Shown piece by piece: positions 1 to 7,855 of a stretch of DNA of 30,859 nt. How positions within the stretch are numbered: the stretch's first letter is position 1; each line of letters starts with the position of its first letter. The DNA is from JAEDES01 sp964470055. Lineage in GTDB: Bacteria > Bacillota_I > Bacilli_A > RF39 > UBA660. The position numbers and the translations under genes were made by a program. Below the pieces are notes generated by a model. That model was not told where the DNA came from. It was given only the letters and a program-made list of their open reading frames with translations, and ran no database searches. The stretch covers positions 1 to 30,859 of the forward strand of contig CAYXZZ010000010.1 of NCBI GenBank assembly GCA_964470055.1. Reading direction: 5' to 3'.

Positions 1-10
1 AAATAAAAAG

Positions 11-892
11 ATGGATGAAAATATAAAAAGTTTACCATCGACGAATATCAATTGGTATCCTGGGCATATGGCAAAAACAAAAAGAGAAATAACTGAAAAA
101 TTAAATTTAATTGATGTTGTTTACGAGGTTATTGATGCGAGAATGCCGTATTCGTCTAAGATTGTTGATATAGATGAATTGATAAAGGATAAGCCTAGAA
201 TACTTGTAATGACTAAGTATGATTTATGTGATAAGAATGAAACTGATAAGTTTGTAAAATATTATGAAGAGTTAGGATATAATGTTATTACTTGTGATTT
301 AATGGAAAATAATAATAGTGGTGTTAAAAAGATAATTGATACTACTTTAAGTATGATGAAAAAAATTAATGACAAACGTCATGAGAAAGGTATGATGTCT
401 AGGGCTGGAAGAGTTTTAATAGTAGGTATTCCTAATGCCGGAAAGTCAACTTTGATTAATAGATTAGTTGGTAAGAAAGCGGCTGGTGTTGGGAACACGC
501 CTGGTTTTACTAAGAATCTTAGCTGGATTAGAATTAATAAGGATTTAGAATTATTGGATTCTCCTGGGATTTTGTGGCCTAAATTAGAAGATCAGGAAGC
601 GGCTCATGTTTTAGCGAGCTTGTCATCTATAAAAGATGAAATATTGAATATTGATGATATTGCTTGTTTTATTTTAAGAAAGATGAATGAACTTTATCCT
701 GAAAAATTAAAAGAAAGATATGGTATAGAAGAATTGGATGAAGATTTAATAGAAGCGTATGATTTAATTGCTTCTAGACGCGGGGCATTAGGTCGTGGAG
801 GCGTTGCTGATTATGAAAAGGTTTCTAATATTATAGTTAAAGATTTAAAAAATGGATATTTTGGTCCTGTGACACTTGATAGGTTAAAATAA
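11..892 (+). CDS. rbgA: Ribosome biogenesis GTPase YlqF/RbgA
   Basis: This 293-aa protein is a circularly permuted GTPase that acts late in 50S subunit assembly. The G motifs appear in permuted order: G4-like TKYD at residues 68-71, then the P-loop GIPNAGKS at 139-146, the G2 threonine region GNTPGFT at 161-167 and G3 DSPG at 183-186. The N-terminal NWYPGHM (14-20) is a family hallmark, and the length is normal. The start lies only 10 nt from the window edge, so its ribosome site cannot be judged fully. Its stop overlaps the next start by 1 nt (TAATG). In Bacillus ylqF precedes rnhB and topA, as it does here apart from one inserted gene. Identification is firm. Confidence 0.95.
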   Translation: MDENIKSLPSTNINWYPGHMAKTKREITEKLNLIDVVYEVIDARMPYSSKIVDIDELIKDKPRILVMTKYDLCDKNETDKFVKYYEELGYNVITCDLMENNNSGVKKIIDTTLSMMKKINDKRHEKGMMSRAGRVLIVGIPNAGKSTLINRLVGKKAAGVGNTPGFTKNLSWIRINKDLELLDSPGILWPKLEDQEAAHVLASLSSIKDEILNIDDIACFILRKMNELYPEKLKERYGIEELDEDLIEAYDLIASRRGALGRGGVADYEKVSNIIVKDLKNGYFGPVTLDRLK

Positions 893-1662
893 TGTTTGAT
901 TATAATATTGTTAATTTTAAAACTCCGGTTGTTCGGGCTAAAGAAAAAAATTCTAGTATTGCTTTGGTTGCGGGTAAGCCTTTAATCTTTCATAAAGATT
1001 TTGATATTAATGAATTTATCGGAGAGGAATTAGCCAATGTTCGTAAACTTAAAACGGCACATTATTTTCCAGTATGTTTAGGAAATGTGAAAAGATGTTT
1101 GGGTTCTAATGATATTGTAGTAAAACAATCTAAATATCGGGTTGGTTCATATGATTTTAAACAAGATGGAGTTGTATATAAGACGAGCGCACAGTTACCA
1201 TATTATTTTGATCGAGATAGTTTTGACATATTACTAGAAAAATGTAGAGATGATGAGAATAGAAAAAAGTTTTTGAATGACTATTTAGAGATGATGGGAT
1301 TGGATATTTTTATGGGACAGACTGATAGGGGAGGAAATATTTTTTATGAATTTCATCCTAATGGAGAAATTTGTTTAAGTCCGATATTTGATTATGAGGC
1401 ATCTTTTGATGATGAATACTTTTCAATTGCTGGTTATGTGAATGATTTCTTTCGATGTTTGACAATTGCTGATTACAAAAATCTTATTTTAAAATATCCA
1501 GAGTTGGAAGGAATGCTTAAAAGTTATGAAGATGTTTGTTTGGAAGGAGTTATTGTTAAGATGGCTAAAGAGAGAGGATTTGTATTAAATGATTTTGATA
1601 TGGATCCTTATAAGAAGTTTGATGAGTCCTCTCATAAAAGATTAGAAAAGATATTAAAGTAA
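892..1662 (+). CDS. HipA-like protein-kinase-fold protein, orphan
   Basis: This 256-aa protein resembles the C-terminal kinase lobe of the HipA/phosphoinositide-kinase-like fold. Residues 142-149 (GQTDRGGN) fit the catalytic loop, with D145 and N149 as the likely catalytic Asp and metal-binding Asn. Residues 163-171 (SPIFDYEAS) fit the metal-binding loop, with D167 in the DFG-like position. A full HipA is about 420-440 aa; this protein lacks the long N-terminal subdomain, and no HipB-like helix-turn-helix partner lies next to it. It starts inside the rbgA stop codon, so it is probably translated by coupling. Substrate and role are unknown. The kinase-fold call rests on two motifs; a degenerate or non-catalytic relative is possible. 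Confidence 0.6.
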   Translation: MFDYNIVNFKTPVVRAKEKNSSIALVAGKPLIFHKDFDINEFIGEELANVRKLKTAHYFPVCLGNVKRCLGSNDIVVKQSKYRVGSYDFKQDGVVYKTSAQLPYYFDRDSFDILLEKCRDDENRKKFLNDYLEMMGLDIFMGQTDRGGNIFYEFHPNGEICLSPIFDYEASFDDEYFSIAGYVNDFFRCLTIADYKNLILKYPELEGMLKSYEDVCLEGVIVKMAKERGFVLNDFDMDPYKKFDESSHKRLEKILK

Positions 1663-1700
1663 AGTTTACGTTTTAAAAAGTACGTAAATTTTATTTTTTG
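1663..1700 (+). terminator. Probable intrinsic terminator after the HipA-like gene
   Basis: Arms at 1663-1671 and 1682-1690 (core TTTACGT / ACGTAAA, extended by a G-U and an A-T pair) enclose a 10-nt loop, and a T-rich run follows to 1699. The stem is AT-rich, so termination may be partial. Confidence 0.6.
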
Positions 1701-1710
1701 AAAAAAATTG

Positions 1711-1719
1711 TGTTAATAT
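1711..1719 (+). promoter_or_regulatory. Possible extended -10 promoter for rnhB
   Basis: TGT followed by TAATAT at 1714-1719 forms an extended -10 element just after the preceding terminator. No convincing -35 is seen at 17 nt. The spacing to the rnhB start leaves a short leader that includes the GGAG ribosome site. Confidence 0.4.
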
Positions 1720-1738
1720 AGTTTTGGAGTGTGTAAAA

Positions 1739-2365
1739 ATGGAAGTATTAGATAATTATAAATATGAAAGAGAATTGAGAAAAGATGGAGTTTCTTTTAT
1801 AGCAGGAGTTGATGAGGTTGGGCGAGGTCCTTTGGTTGGTCCTGTGGTTGCGGCTTGTGTTGTGTTACCAGAGAAATTTAATTTAGATGGTTTAACTGAT
1901 TCTAAAAAATTAAGTGAGAAGAAACGAGAATTTTATTTTGAGGAGATAAAAAAACAAGCACTTGGTATTGGGGTTGGGATTATAAGTGAAAAGATAATCG
2001 ATGATGTTAATATATATGAAGCAACTAAGTTGGCAATGAAAGAGGCTATTTTTAAATGTAAGAAAAATTGTCAAATAGAACATGTTTTGATTGATGCAAT
2101 GCCACTTGAGTTGGATGTACCTACAACTTCGATTATTAAAGGAGACTTAAAAAGTATTACTATAAGTGCTGCTTCGGTTATCGCGAAGGTAACAAGAGAT
2201 AGAATGCTTGATGAGTTACATGAAAAATTTCCGATGTATGATTTTAAAAAGAATAAAGGTTATCCAACGAAAAAACATCTTGCGGCAATAGAAGAATATG
2301 GTATAATTGATGAACACCGTAGAAGTTATGGACCAGTGAAGGCATATTTAGAAAAAAAATTGTAA
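1739..2365 (+). CDS. rnhB: Ribonuclease HII
   Basis: This enzyme cleaves the RNA strand of RNA-DNA hybrids and starts removal of misincorporated ribonucleotides. From the ATG at 1739 the protein is 208 aa. The RNase HII signature GVDEVGRGP spans 23-31, with catalytic D25 and E26; further acidic residues are D119 (in LIDAM) and D154 (in TRDRM). The frame also opens at a TTG at 1724, but GGAG at 1726-1729 is correctly placed for the ATG at 1739, so the shorter form is preferred. It lies between ylqF and topA as in Bacillus. Identification is firm. Confidence 0.95.
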   Translation: MEVLDNYKYERELRKDGVSFIAGVDEVGRGPLVGPVVAACVVLPEKFNLDGLTDSKKLSEKKREFYFEEIKKQALGIGVGIISEKIIDDVNIYEATKLAMKEAIFKCKKNCQIEHVLIDAMPLELDVPTTSIIKGDLKSITISAASVIAKVTRDRMLDELHEKFPMYDFKKNKGYPTKKHLAAIEEYGIIDEHRRSYGPVKAYLEKKL

Positions 2366-2428
2366 AATTTTAAATTTTTTGAAGGATTGTTTAATTTACA
2401 GAGTATGATATAAGTAGAAACATTAATG

Positions 2429-2457
2429 TTGACAAATATAATTTTAATCTGTATAAG
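2429..2457 (+). promoter_or_regulatory. Promoter of topA (TTGACA-17-TATAAG)
   Basis: A consensus -35 TTGACA at 2429-2434 and a -10 TATAAG at 2452-2457 are separated by 17 nt, 19 nt upstream of the topA start. AAGGGAG at 2463-2469 is the ribosome site. Confidence 0.83.
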
Positions 2458-2476
2458 TTAGTAAGGGAGTGGTTAT

Positions 2477-4498
2477 ATGGCCAAGAATTTAGTAATAGTG
2501 GAAAGTCCAAGTAAAAGTAAGACAATTGAAAAATATTTAGGTGAAGATTTTAAGGTTGTTTCTTCTAAAGGGCATATTAGGGATTTGTCTACTACTGGAC
2601 AATATGGTTTGGGTGTTGATATAGAAAATGGTTTTAAACCTAACTATGTTCCTATTAAGGGAAAAAATAGTGTAATTAAAGATTTAAAGAAAGATGTTAA
2701 GGATTCTGATCTTATTTATCTTGCGAGCGACCCTGATCGTGAGGGAGAAGCAATAGCATGGCATTTAAAGGATACTTTGGGTATTAAAGATAATAAATAC
2801 AAACGTGTTTTGTTTAACGAAATTACTAAAGATAAAGTTATTGAAGCAATTAATAATCCGACTGTGATTGATGATAATTTAGTTCATAGTCAAGAAACAA
2901 GAAGAATATTGGATCGAATAATTGGTTTTAGATTATCTAAATTATTGCAGAGTAAACTTGGTTCAAAAAGTGCGGGAAGAGTTCAAAGTGTTGCGTTAAA
3001 GTTAATTGTTGATCGAGAAAGAGAAATAATGGCTTTTGTGCCGGAAGAATATTGGACAATTACGGCGAAGTTTCCTGAATTTGAATCTGAGTTGTTTAAA
3101 TATAAAGATGAAGATATTGAATTAAAATGTAAGGAAGATGCTGATAAGGTATTGGAAGAGATTGATAATTCTTATACGGTAGAAAGTGTTGAGAAAAAAG
3201 AGAAAAATAAAAAGAGTAAGTTTCCTTTTACGACTTCAACGTTGCAACAAGAGGCATCTACAAAATTGGGATTTGCAGCTAAAAAGACAATGAGTATAGC
3301 ACAAAAACTATATGAAGGAATTGATTTGGGAGATGAAATTGTTGGGTTAATTACTTATATGAGAACAGATTCGATTCGTTTATCTGAACAGTTTGTTGCT
3401 CCAGCAATGAAATATATTGAAGAAAATTTTGGCAAAAATTATGTTGGATATATAAAGTCTGCTAAAAAGTCTGATAACGTTCAAGATGCTCATGAGGCGA
3501 TTCGTCCTACTAGTATTATGAGAGAACCTACTAAAGTAAAACAATACTTATCTAGTGATGAGTTTAAATTATATAGTATGATTTATAAAAGAGCGCTTGC
3601 TTCACTTATGGCAGATGCTAAAGTTAATCAAACAACGGTTGTGTTTGATAATAAAGATTATAAATTTAAAACAACTGGTCAAATATTGATTTTTGATGGA
3701 TATTTAAAAGTGTATAAAGATTATGAATCTAGTGAAGATAAAATTCTGCCTGAATTTGATCAGAATGGCAGTTTAATTACTGATGAAGTAGAGGCTTTAC
3801 AACATTTTACTAATCCACCAGCAAGATATACAGAAGCAAAATTGATTAAGGAAATGGAAGAGTTAGGAATTGGTAGGCCATCAACATATGCGAAAACTAT
3901 TGATACCATAAAGGAAAGAGATTATGTTGAAATGGTTGAGAAAAAGTTTAAACCAACTGAGGCTGGATTTGAAACTACTGATAAATTACAAGAATTCTTT
4001 AGCGATATTATAAATGTTGACTATACTCGTGATATGGAAGAGGACTTGGATGAAATTGCAGATGGTAAGGCTGTTTGGAATCAAGTATTAGAAGAATTTT
4101 ATAAGTTGTTTGAACCAAGAGTTAAAGAGGCTTTTAGTGATATGGAAAAAAAAGTGCCGGAAGAAACTGGAGAGGTGTGTCCGGAATGTGGTAATCCGTT
4201 AGTAATTCGAAAGGGACGTTATGGTGAGTTTACTGCTTGTTCTAACTATCCGGAATGTAAATACATTAAAAAGGAAATTGTTGAAGTAAAAGAGATAATG
4301 GATTGTCCGGAATGTGGCGGTAAAATTGTTGAAAAACCAACACGAAAAGGTAAAGTTTTTTATGGTTGCAACAACTATCCTAAATGCAAGTTTGCTTTAT
4401 GGGATAAACCTACTGGGGAGTTTTGTCCAGAATGTGGTAAGGTTTTGGTAGAAAAAAATAATAAAGTGAAGTGTAGTGAGTGTTCTTACGAAAAGTAG
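2477..4498 (+). CDS. topA: DNA topoisomerase I (type IA)
   Basis: This 673-aa enzyme relaxes negative supercoils by transient single-strand breakage. The N-terminal TOPRIM domain begins at residue 4 (NLVIVESPSKSKT) and holds the acidic metal motif SDPDREGE at 84-91. The nucleophilic tyrosine is Y294, within LITYMRTDS. The C-terminus has two four-Cys zinc ribbons of the topoisomerase type (from about residues 569 and 613) and a shorter third CPEC...CSEC ribbon that ends the protein. Length and layout are those of Bacillota TopA. It has its own promoter, and its last codons and stop lie inside a terminator hairpin. Confidence 0.97.
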   Translation: MAKNLVIVESPSKSKTIEKYLGEDFKVVSSKGHIRDLSTTGQYGLGVDIENGFKPNYVPIKGKNSVIKDLKKDVKDSDLIYLASDPDREGEAIAWHLKDTLGIKDNKYKRVLFNEITKDKVIEAINNPTVIDDNLVHSQETRRILDRIIGFRLSKLLQSKLGSKSAGRVQSVALKLIVDREREIMAFVPEEYWTITAKFPEFESELFKYKDEDIELKCKEDADKVLEEIDNSYTVESVEKKEKNKKSKFPFTTSTLQQEASTKLGFAAKKTMSIAQKLYEGIDLGDEIVGLITYMRTDSIRLSEQFVAPAMKYIEENFGKNYVGYIKSAKKSDNVQDAHEAIRPTSIMREPTKVKQYLSSDEFKLYSMIYKRALASLMADAKVNQTTVVFDNKDYKFKTTGQILIFDGYLKVYKDYESSEDKILPEFDQNGSLITDEVEALQHFTNPPARYTEAKLIKEMEELGIGRPSTYAKTIDTIKERDYVEMVEKKFKPTEAGFETTDKLQEFFSDIINVDYTRDMEEDLDEIADGKAVWNQVLEEFYKLFEPRVKEAFSDMEKKVPEETGEVCPECGNPLVIRKGRYGEFTACSNYPECKYIKKEIVEVKEIMDCPECGGKIVEKPTRKGKVFYGCNNYPKCKFALWDKPTGEFCPECGKVLVEKNNKVKCSECSYEK

Positions 4499-4511
4499 GG
4501 GCACTCTTTTT
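4478..4511 (+). terminator. Intrinsic terminator overlapping the topA stop
   Basis: Arms at 4478-4489 and 4495-4506 pair over 12 bp (including several G-U pairs) around the 5-nt loop GAAAA, and TTTTT follows at 4507-4511. The hairpin begins inside the topA coding sequence and its 3' arm contains the stop codon at 4496-4498. The next promoter starts 3 nt later. Confidence 0.87.
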
Positions 4512-4513
4512 GA

Positions 4514-4542
4514 TTGCATTTTGAGGAGATTTATGGTATAAT
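4514..4542 (+). promoter_or_regulatory. Promoter TTGCAT-17-TATAAT with extended -10
   Basis: A -35 TTGCAT at 4514-4519 and a perfect -10 TATAAT at 4537-4542 have a 17-nt spacer, and TGG before the -10 forms the extended element. It drives the 200-aa gene at 4571. Confidence 0.9.
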
Positions 4543-4570
4543 ATGTGAAACAATGAGGGGGTAATTTGTT

Positions 4571-5173
4571 ATGGAAGCAAGAATTGTATATATTGTTGAT
4601 GGTGAAGTAGTCGAATTAGAAAGAGGAGAATTTGAAGCACTTGATGAATTTACTTATAGTGGTTTTGAAAGTGAAGAAGATATTATTAATTCTCCTAAAT
4701 ATAGAGGAAAGTTAGCTCATTTATCAAAAGATGGTGAAGTAAAAGTGGCTTTTAGTGGTTATGACATTCCAATTAAAGCGTTAGATTATTTTACAGAATT
4801 TAGTAATAATCCTTTTGATGGAGAGCAAACGATGAGTGTATTAGTTAGTGGACGAGAAATTGGACCTTCTAAGAGAAGTTTGAGAGAAAATATTGTTCGT
4901 ACTTTGAGTAGTGAAGAAGTGGTTAGGGAGTTTCATGATAACTTTAAACATAGATATACAAAAAGAGAAGAGTTTCTTTATTGTGTTGGAATGATGAATG
5001 AGAATGATCAGGATGTATTTGAAGGAATTAAACGAATTCTTAATGAGGCTACTGATGGATATGATGGATATTTTGTTGGAAGAGTTTTCCTTGAGGGGCT
5101 TAGTAAATATGAAAGTGTTAAGAATAAAGATAAAAATGGGGTATTATATTCACCAAAAGTAAATAAAAAGTAA
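4571..5173 (+). CDS. Hypothetical protein, 200 aa, between topA and xerC/D
   Basis: I do not recognise this 200-aa protein. It is acidic in the N-terminal half, with no signal peptide or membrane segment, so it is probably cytosolic. The first 60 residues look strand-rich (MEARIVYIVDGEVVELERG...), and the C-terminal half looks helical and charged. Expression is well supported: a strong promoter, a GAGGGGG ribosome site at 4555-4561 and an ATG 9 nt later. Codon use resembles its neighbours. It sits where trmFO is found in the Bacillus topA-trmFO-xerC order, but it has no FAD-binding motif and is not TrmFO. Confidence 0.8.
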   Translation: MEARIVYIVDGEVVELERGEFEALDEFTYSGFESEEDIINSPKYRGKLAHLSKDGEVKVAFSGYDIPIKALDYFTEFSNNPFDGEQTMSVLVSGREIGPSKRSLRENIVRTLSSEEVVREFHDNFKHRYTKREEFLYCVGMMNENDQDVFEGIKRILNEATDGYDGYFVGRVFLEGLSKYESVKNKDKNGVLYSPKVNKK

Positions 5174-5199
5174 TTAATTGTAAAGAAAAAGATTTTCGT

Positions 5200-5228
5200 T
5201 TGCTTTGATGATTTGAAGTCGATATAAT
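5200..5228 (+). promoter_or_regulatory. Promoter TTGCTT-17-TATAAT
   Basis: A -35 TTGCTT at 5200-5205 and a perfect -10 TATAAT at 5223-5228 have a 17-nt spacer. Transcription would start near 5235. The in-frame ATG at 5227 therefore lies in the -10 box and cannot be the start codon of this transcript. Confidence 0.83.
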
Positions 5229-5250
5229 GAATATAGGGTGGTGTAGTAGT

Positions 5251-6534
5251 ATGAGTGGTTATTTTTTGGTAGCACGAAATAGAAAAGATAATAGTTTTCA
5301 GGTTTTAAAATTGAAGGAGTCATGGTTTTTAGGACAGAGTAGAGGTCGTGATGATGTTTTAACGCGGGAAAATGCGCTTGAATCTATTGACTTAGTAACT
5401 ACAAGATTTACTAGTGAGAGTGAAATGGCAGAAAGAATGGCTATGAATGGCTATATTGCAGATAGTGATGTTGATATTTTTATTGCTAGTAAGAAAAAAC
5501 ATGATGGAAGAAATTATATTAAATTTGATGAGGTTATTTATAATCCAAAGAAAAATAGAAGAGTTGGTTCTTTAAGACGACTTGCTAATGTTTCATTACA
5601 GACTGATTTTAGATTAGATAAAGATGATTTGAATGCAATCTTGGATGAGGCAATTTCGACAACTTATTTTGTTGATGATTTTTATGCGATATTAGTAGGT
5701 GGGGAAACAAATGTTCCGCGCGATTTTAGTGAACTATTTGGTGGAATTCAAAGCGAGGAGGATATTCCATATGATCTTAAAGAAAAGTTTGATTTAAAAA
5801 CAAGTGATTATGTTACTGTAAGAAGTATGGTTGAAGCGTTAAACAGATTTGATGCTTTGAGTTGTTCAGAAAGAGAAGATAGATTTGAAAGAAATAGAAT
5901 GTTTATTGAAAATAATCTGAGTGCTCGAATGGCTTTGATTCCAGAGTTGGCAGTTCAACTTGATGATAATTATATTGAGGGGCAGTTGTCAATTTTTTCA
6001 CTACTTGATTCTGAGAAAAAAGAAAAAGTAAAAGAAGCGACTACGGCTTTAGTTGCTGAAGTTAAACCTGCTTTTGGAAAGATAGTTATTCCTCGTAAGG
6101 GAGTTAGCGTTGCAGATAAGAAGAAGGAAATTTATCGGGTATTAAGAAATAGTCCAAGAAATACTTTTTATAAAGACAAAGGTGGTTTGTTTAAAGTAAA
6201 TCATGATAGTTTATTTAAGCAACCTTTATTAGATGGTGAAAAGAAAAAACTAGATACATATTTAACTGGAAGACTTCCTAAATTTTTTGCAGAATATATT
6301 GTTGATTATGCAAATCTTAGAGAAGGACAGAGTTTTTGTTCGCCATCCGAAATTTGTGAAATGCAAAAAGATGTTGAGTATGATGCTCAAAGAATTAATA
6401 ATCGTTTGAAAAGTGCTAAGACATTAAATATGGTATATGAGTGGTGTGTGTTATATGATGGTTGTAGAAAAAGAGAAGCAGCACTGACTACAAGTAATAG
6501 TGATGATAAGGCGAAAGTTTATGGAAAAAAGTGA
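5251..6534 (+). CDS. Hypothetical protein, 427 aa
   Basis: I do not recognise this protein, and no catalytic motif stands out. The frame opens at 5227, but that ATG is part of the -10 box. The ATG at 5251 is preceded by AGGGTGG (5235-5241) and is chosen, giving 427 aa. The protein is soluble and highly charged, with mixed helix and strand and no membrane segment. The last third (after about residue 290) is Lys/Arg-rich and might bind nucleic acid; that is speculation. It has its own promoter and overlaps the recombinase start by 14 nt, so the two are probably translationally coupled. Like the previous gene, it occupies the topA-xerC interval. Confidence 0.75.
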   Translation: MSGYFLVARNRKDNSFQVLKLKESWFLGQSRGRDDVLTRENALESIDLVTTRFTSESEMAERMAMNGYIADSDVDIFIASKKKHDGRNYIKFDEVIYNPKKNRRVGSLRRLANVSLQTDFRLDKDDLNAILDEAISTTYFVDDFYAILVGGETNVPRDFSELFGGIQSEEDIPYDLKEKFDLKTSDYVTVRSMVEALNRFDALSCSEREDRFERNRMFIENNLSARMALIPELAVQLDDNYIEGQLSIFSLLDSEKKEKVKEATTALVAEVKPAFGKIVIPRKGVSVADKKKEIYRVLRNSPRNTFYKDKGGLFKVNHDSLFKQPLLDGEKKKLDTYLTGRLPKFFAEYIVDYANLREGQSFCSPSEICEMQKDVEYDAQRINNRLKSAKTLNMVYEWCVLYDGCRKREAALTTSNSDDKAKVYGKK

Positions 6535-7429
6535 AAATAAATATTTAAATGATTATTTAGAGTATTTGAAGTATCAAAAAAATTATTCTGATTATACAAT
6601 TATTAGTTATACTAATGATATTTTAGAGTATTTGGAATATTTGGATAGAGAAGCATTAAATTTTAAAAAAGTTGAGTATAGTGATTTGAGATTTTATTTG
6701 ATGTATCTGAAAGAAGAAAAGAATGATAATAATACATCAATTGATAGAAAACTAAGTGCTCTTCGAGGATTTTATAAGTTTTTGGCTAATGAGGGAGTTA
6801 TTAAAAGTAATGTTTTTTCATTAGTTAGTGGTCCGAAAAAGGAAAAGAAGTTGCCACGATACTTTGAATATAATGAATTAGAAGAATTATTTAATGTACC
6901 TGATATTAATGAACCAACTGGACAAAGAGATTTGTTACTATTAGAGCTTTTATATGCAACGGGTATTCGAGTTGGAGAGCTTACAAATATAAAAGTTAAT
7001 GATATTGATTTGAGTAGTAGAAGTATTTTGATTCTTGGAAAAGGTAATAAAGAAAGAATTGTTACTTATGGTGAGTATTGCGAAGACATTTTAAAAAAAT
7101 ATTTAAGAGATGGTTATGTTAGACTGAATTTGCGAAGAGAAGAATATTTGTTTTTAAATAAAAATGGTGGTAAGTTAACTGAACGAGGAGTTAGATATAT
7201 ACTTGATCAGATAATTAAGAAGACTAGTTTAAATAAAAATATTTCACCACATATGCTTAGACATAGTTTTGCGACACATTTACTTAATGAGGGGTGTGAT
7301 TTGGCAACGGTTCAAAAATTACTTGGACATGAGAGCATTAAGGCAACACAAATATATACACATGTTACTACTGATAGATTAAAAGAGGTATATTATAATA
7401 GTTTTCCAAGGGCTAAAAAGGACGACTAA
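6521..7429 (+). CDS. xerC: Tyrosine recombinase XerC/XerD family
   Basis: This 302-aa site-specific recombinase would resolve chromosome dimers at dif sites. All six active-site residues are present: R150 (TGIRVGEL), K174 (GKGNKER), H244 and R247 (HMLRHSF), H270 (LLGHESI) and nucleophile Y279 (TQIYTHV). An N-terminal SAM-like core-binding domain covers about residues 1-100. The frame extends upstream to a GTG at 6500, but AAGG at 6508-6511 favours the ATG at 6521, which overlaps the preceding gene by 14 nt. Its place after topA matches xerC (codV) of Bacillus; XerD or a mobile-element integrase is less likely from context. Confidence 0.88.
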   Translation: MEKSENKYLNDYLEYLKYQKNYSDYTIISYTNDILEYLEYLDREALNFKKVEYSDLRFYLMYLKEEKNDNNTSIDRKLSALRGFYKFLANEGVIKSNVFSLVSGPKKEKKLPRYFEYNELEELFNVPDINEPTGQRDLLLLELLYATGIRVGELTNIKVNDIDLSSRSILILGKGNKERIVTYGEYCEDILKKYLRDGYVRLNLRREEYLFLNKNGGKLTERGVRYILDQIIKKTSLNKNISPHMLRHSFATHLLNEGCDLATVQKLLGHESIKATQIYTHVTTDRLKEVYYNSFPRAKKDD

Positions 7430-7524
7430 TTTTTGTCAATTTTCGTAAAATGGTAAGTTAACATTTAAGCGTTACTTGAGATTACTAATGTTTGTGAAAA
7501 AGTGATATAGATGAAGCAACGTAA

Positions 7525-7713
7525 GGAAATAATTACACACTTACTATCACAAGTAAAAATTTAGAAGAAAATATGTATAAAATTAGTGGTAGTTATGTTT
7601 TAAAAGAAGAGGAAAGTTTTTTAGAAAGTGGTACATTTGTAATATCTTATTTTATAAGTAATGGAAAAAGTGTCTTTAGGTAGTATAGTGTTGATGGAAA
7701 GTTGATTTTTAAG
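7525..7713 (+). pseudogene. Possible remnant of a decayed coding sequence
   Basis: The 426-nt gap between xerC and comN holds no intact gene, but one frame reads like protein from 7525 to the TAG at 7681 (including MYKISGSYVLKEEESFLESG from 7573). The same frame reads on past that stop as YSVDGKLIFKTYV, directly before a terminator hairpin. No start with a ribosome site is seen, and the upstream part is gone. The peptide is strand-like, as in extracellular or lipoprotein domains. This may be the 3' end of a gene lost by deletion; chance open reading in AT-rich DNA is the alternative. Confidence 0.35.
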
Positions 7714-7751
7714 ACTTATGTATTGTGCATGATGCATAAGTTTTTATTATT
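7714..7751 (+). terminator. Intrinsic terminator in the xerC-comN gap
   Basis: ACTTATG at 7714-7720 pairs perfectly with CATAAGT at 7735-7741. The stem can extend by five A-U/G-U pairs to a 4-nt TGCA loop, and TTTTTATTATT follows. It would end transcription from xerC or from the lost gene. A weaker repeat lies at 7765-7771 / 7783-7789 (TGTTGAA / TTCAACA). Confidence 0.68.
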
Positions 7752-7817
7752 GATGAGATATTTATGTTGAAATAGCAAGAAATTCAACAATTATATATTT
7801 TATTTTGATTTTATTTT

Positions 7818-7826
7818 TGATATAAT
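7818..7826 (+). promoter_or_regulatory. Extended -10 promoter of the comN-secDF operon
   Basis: TGA followed by TATAAT at 7821-7826 is an extended -10. The -35 region at 17 nt (TTTTAT) is poor. AAGGTG near 7839 serves as the ribosome site of the first gene. Confidence 0.6.
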
Positions 7827-7855
7827 AGGTTTATTCAAAAGGTGTGTGATCTTTT

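Noticed and set aside
892..1662. A complete HipBA toxin-antitoxin system.
   Set aside because: No helix-turn-helix antitoxin gene is adjacent, and the protein lacks the long N-terminal half of HipA.
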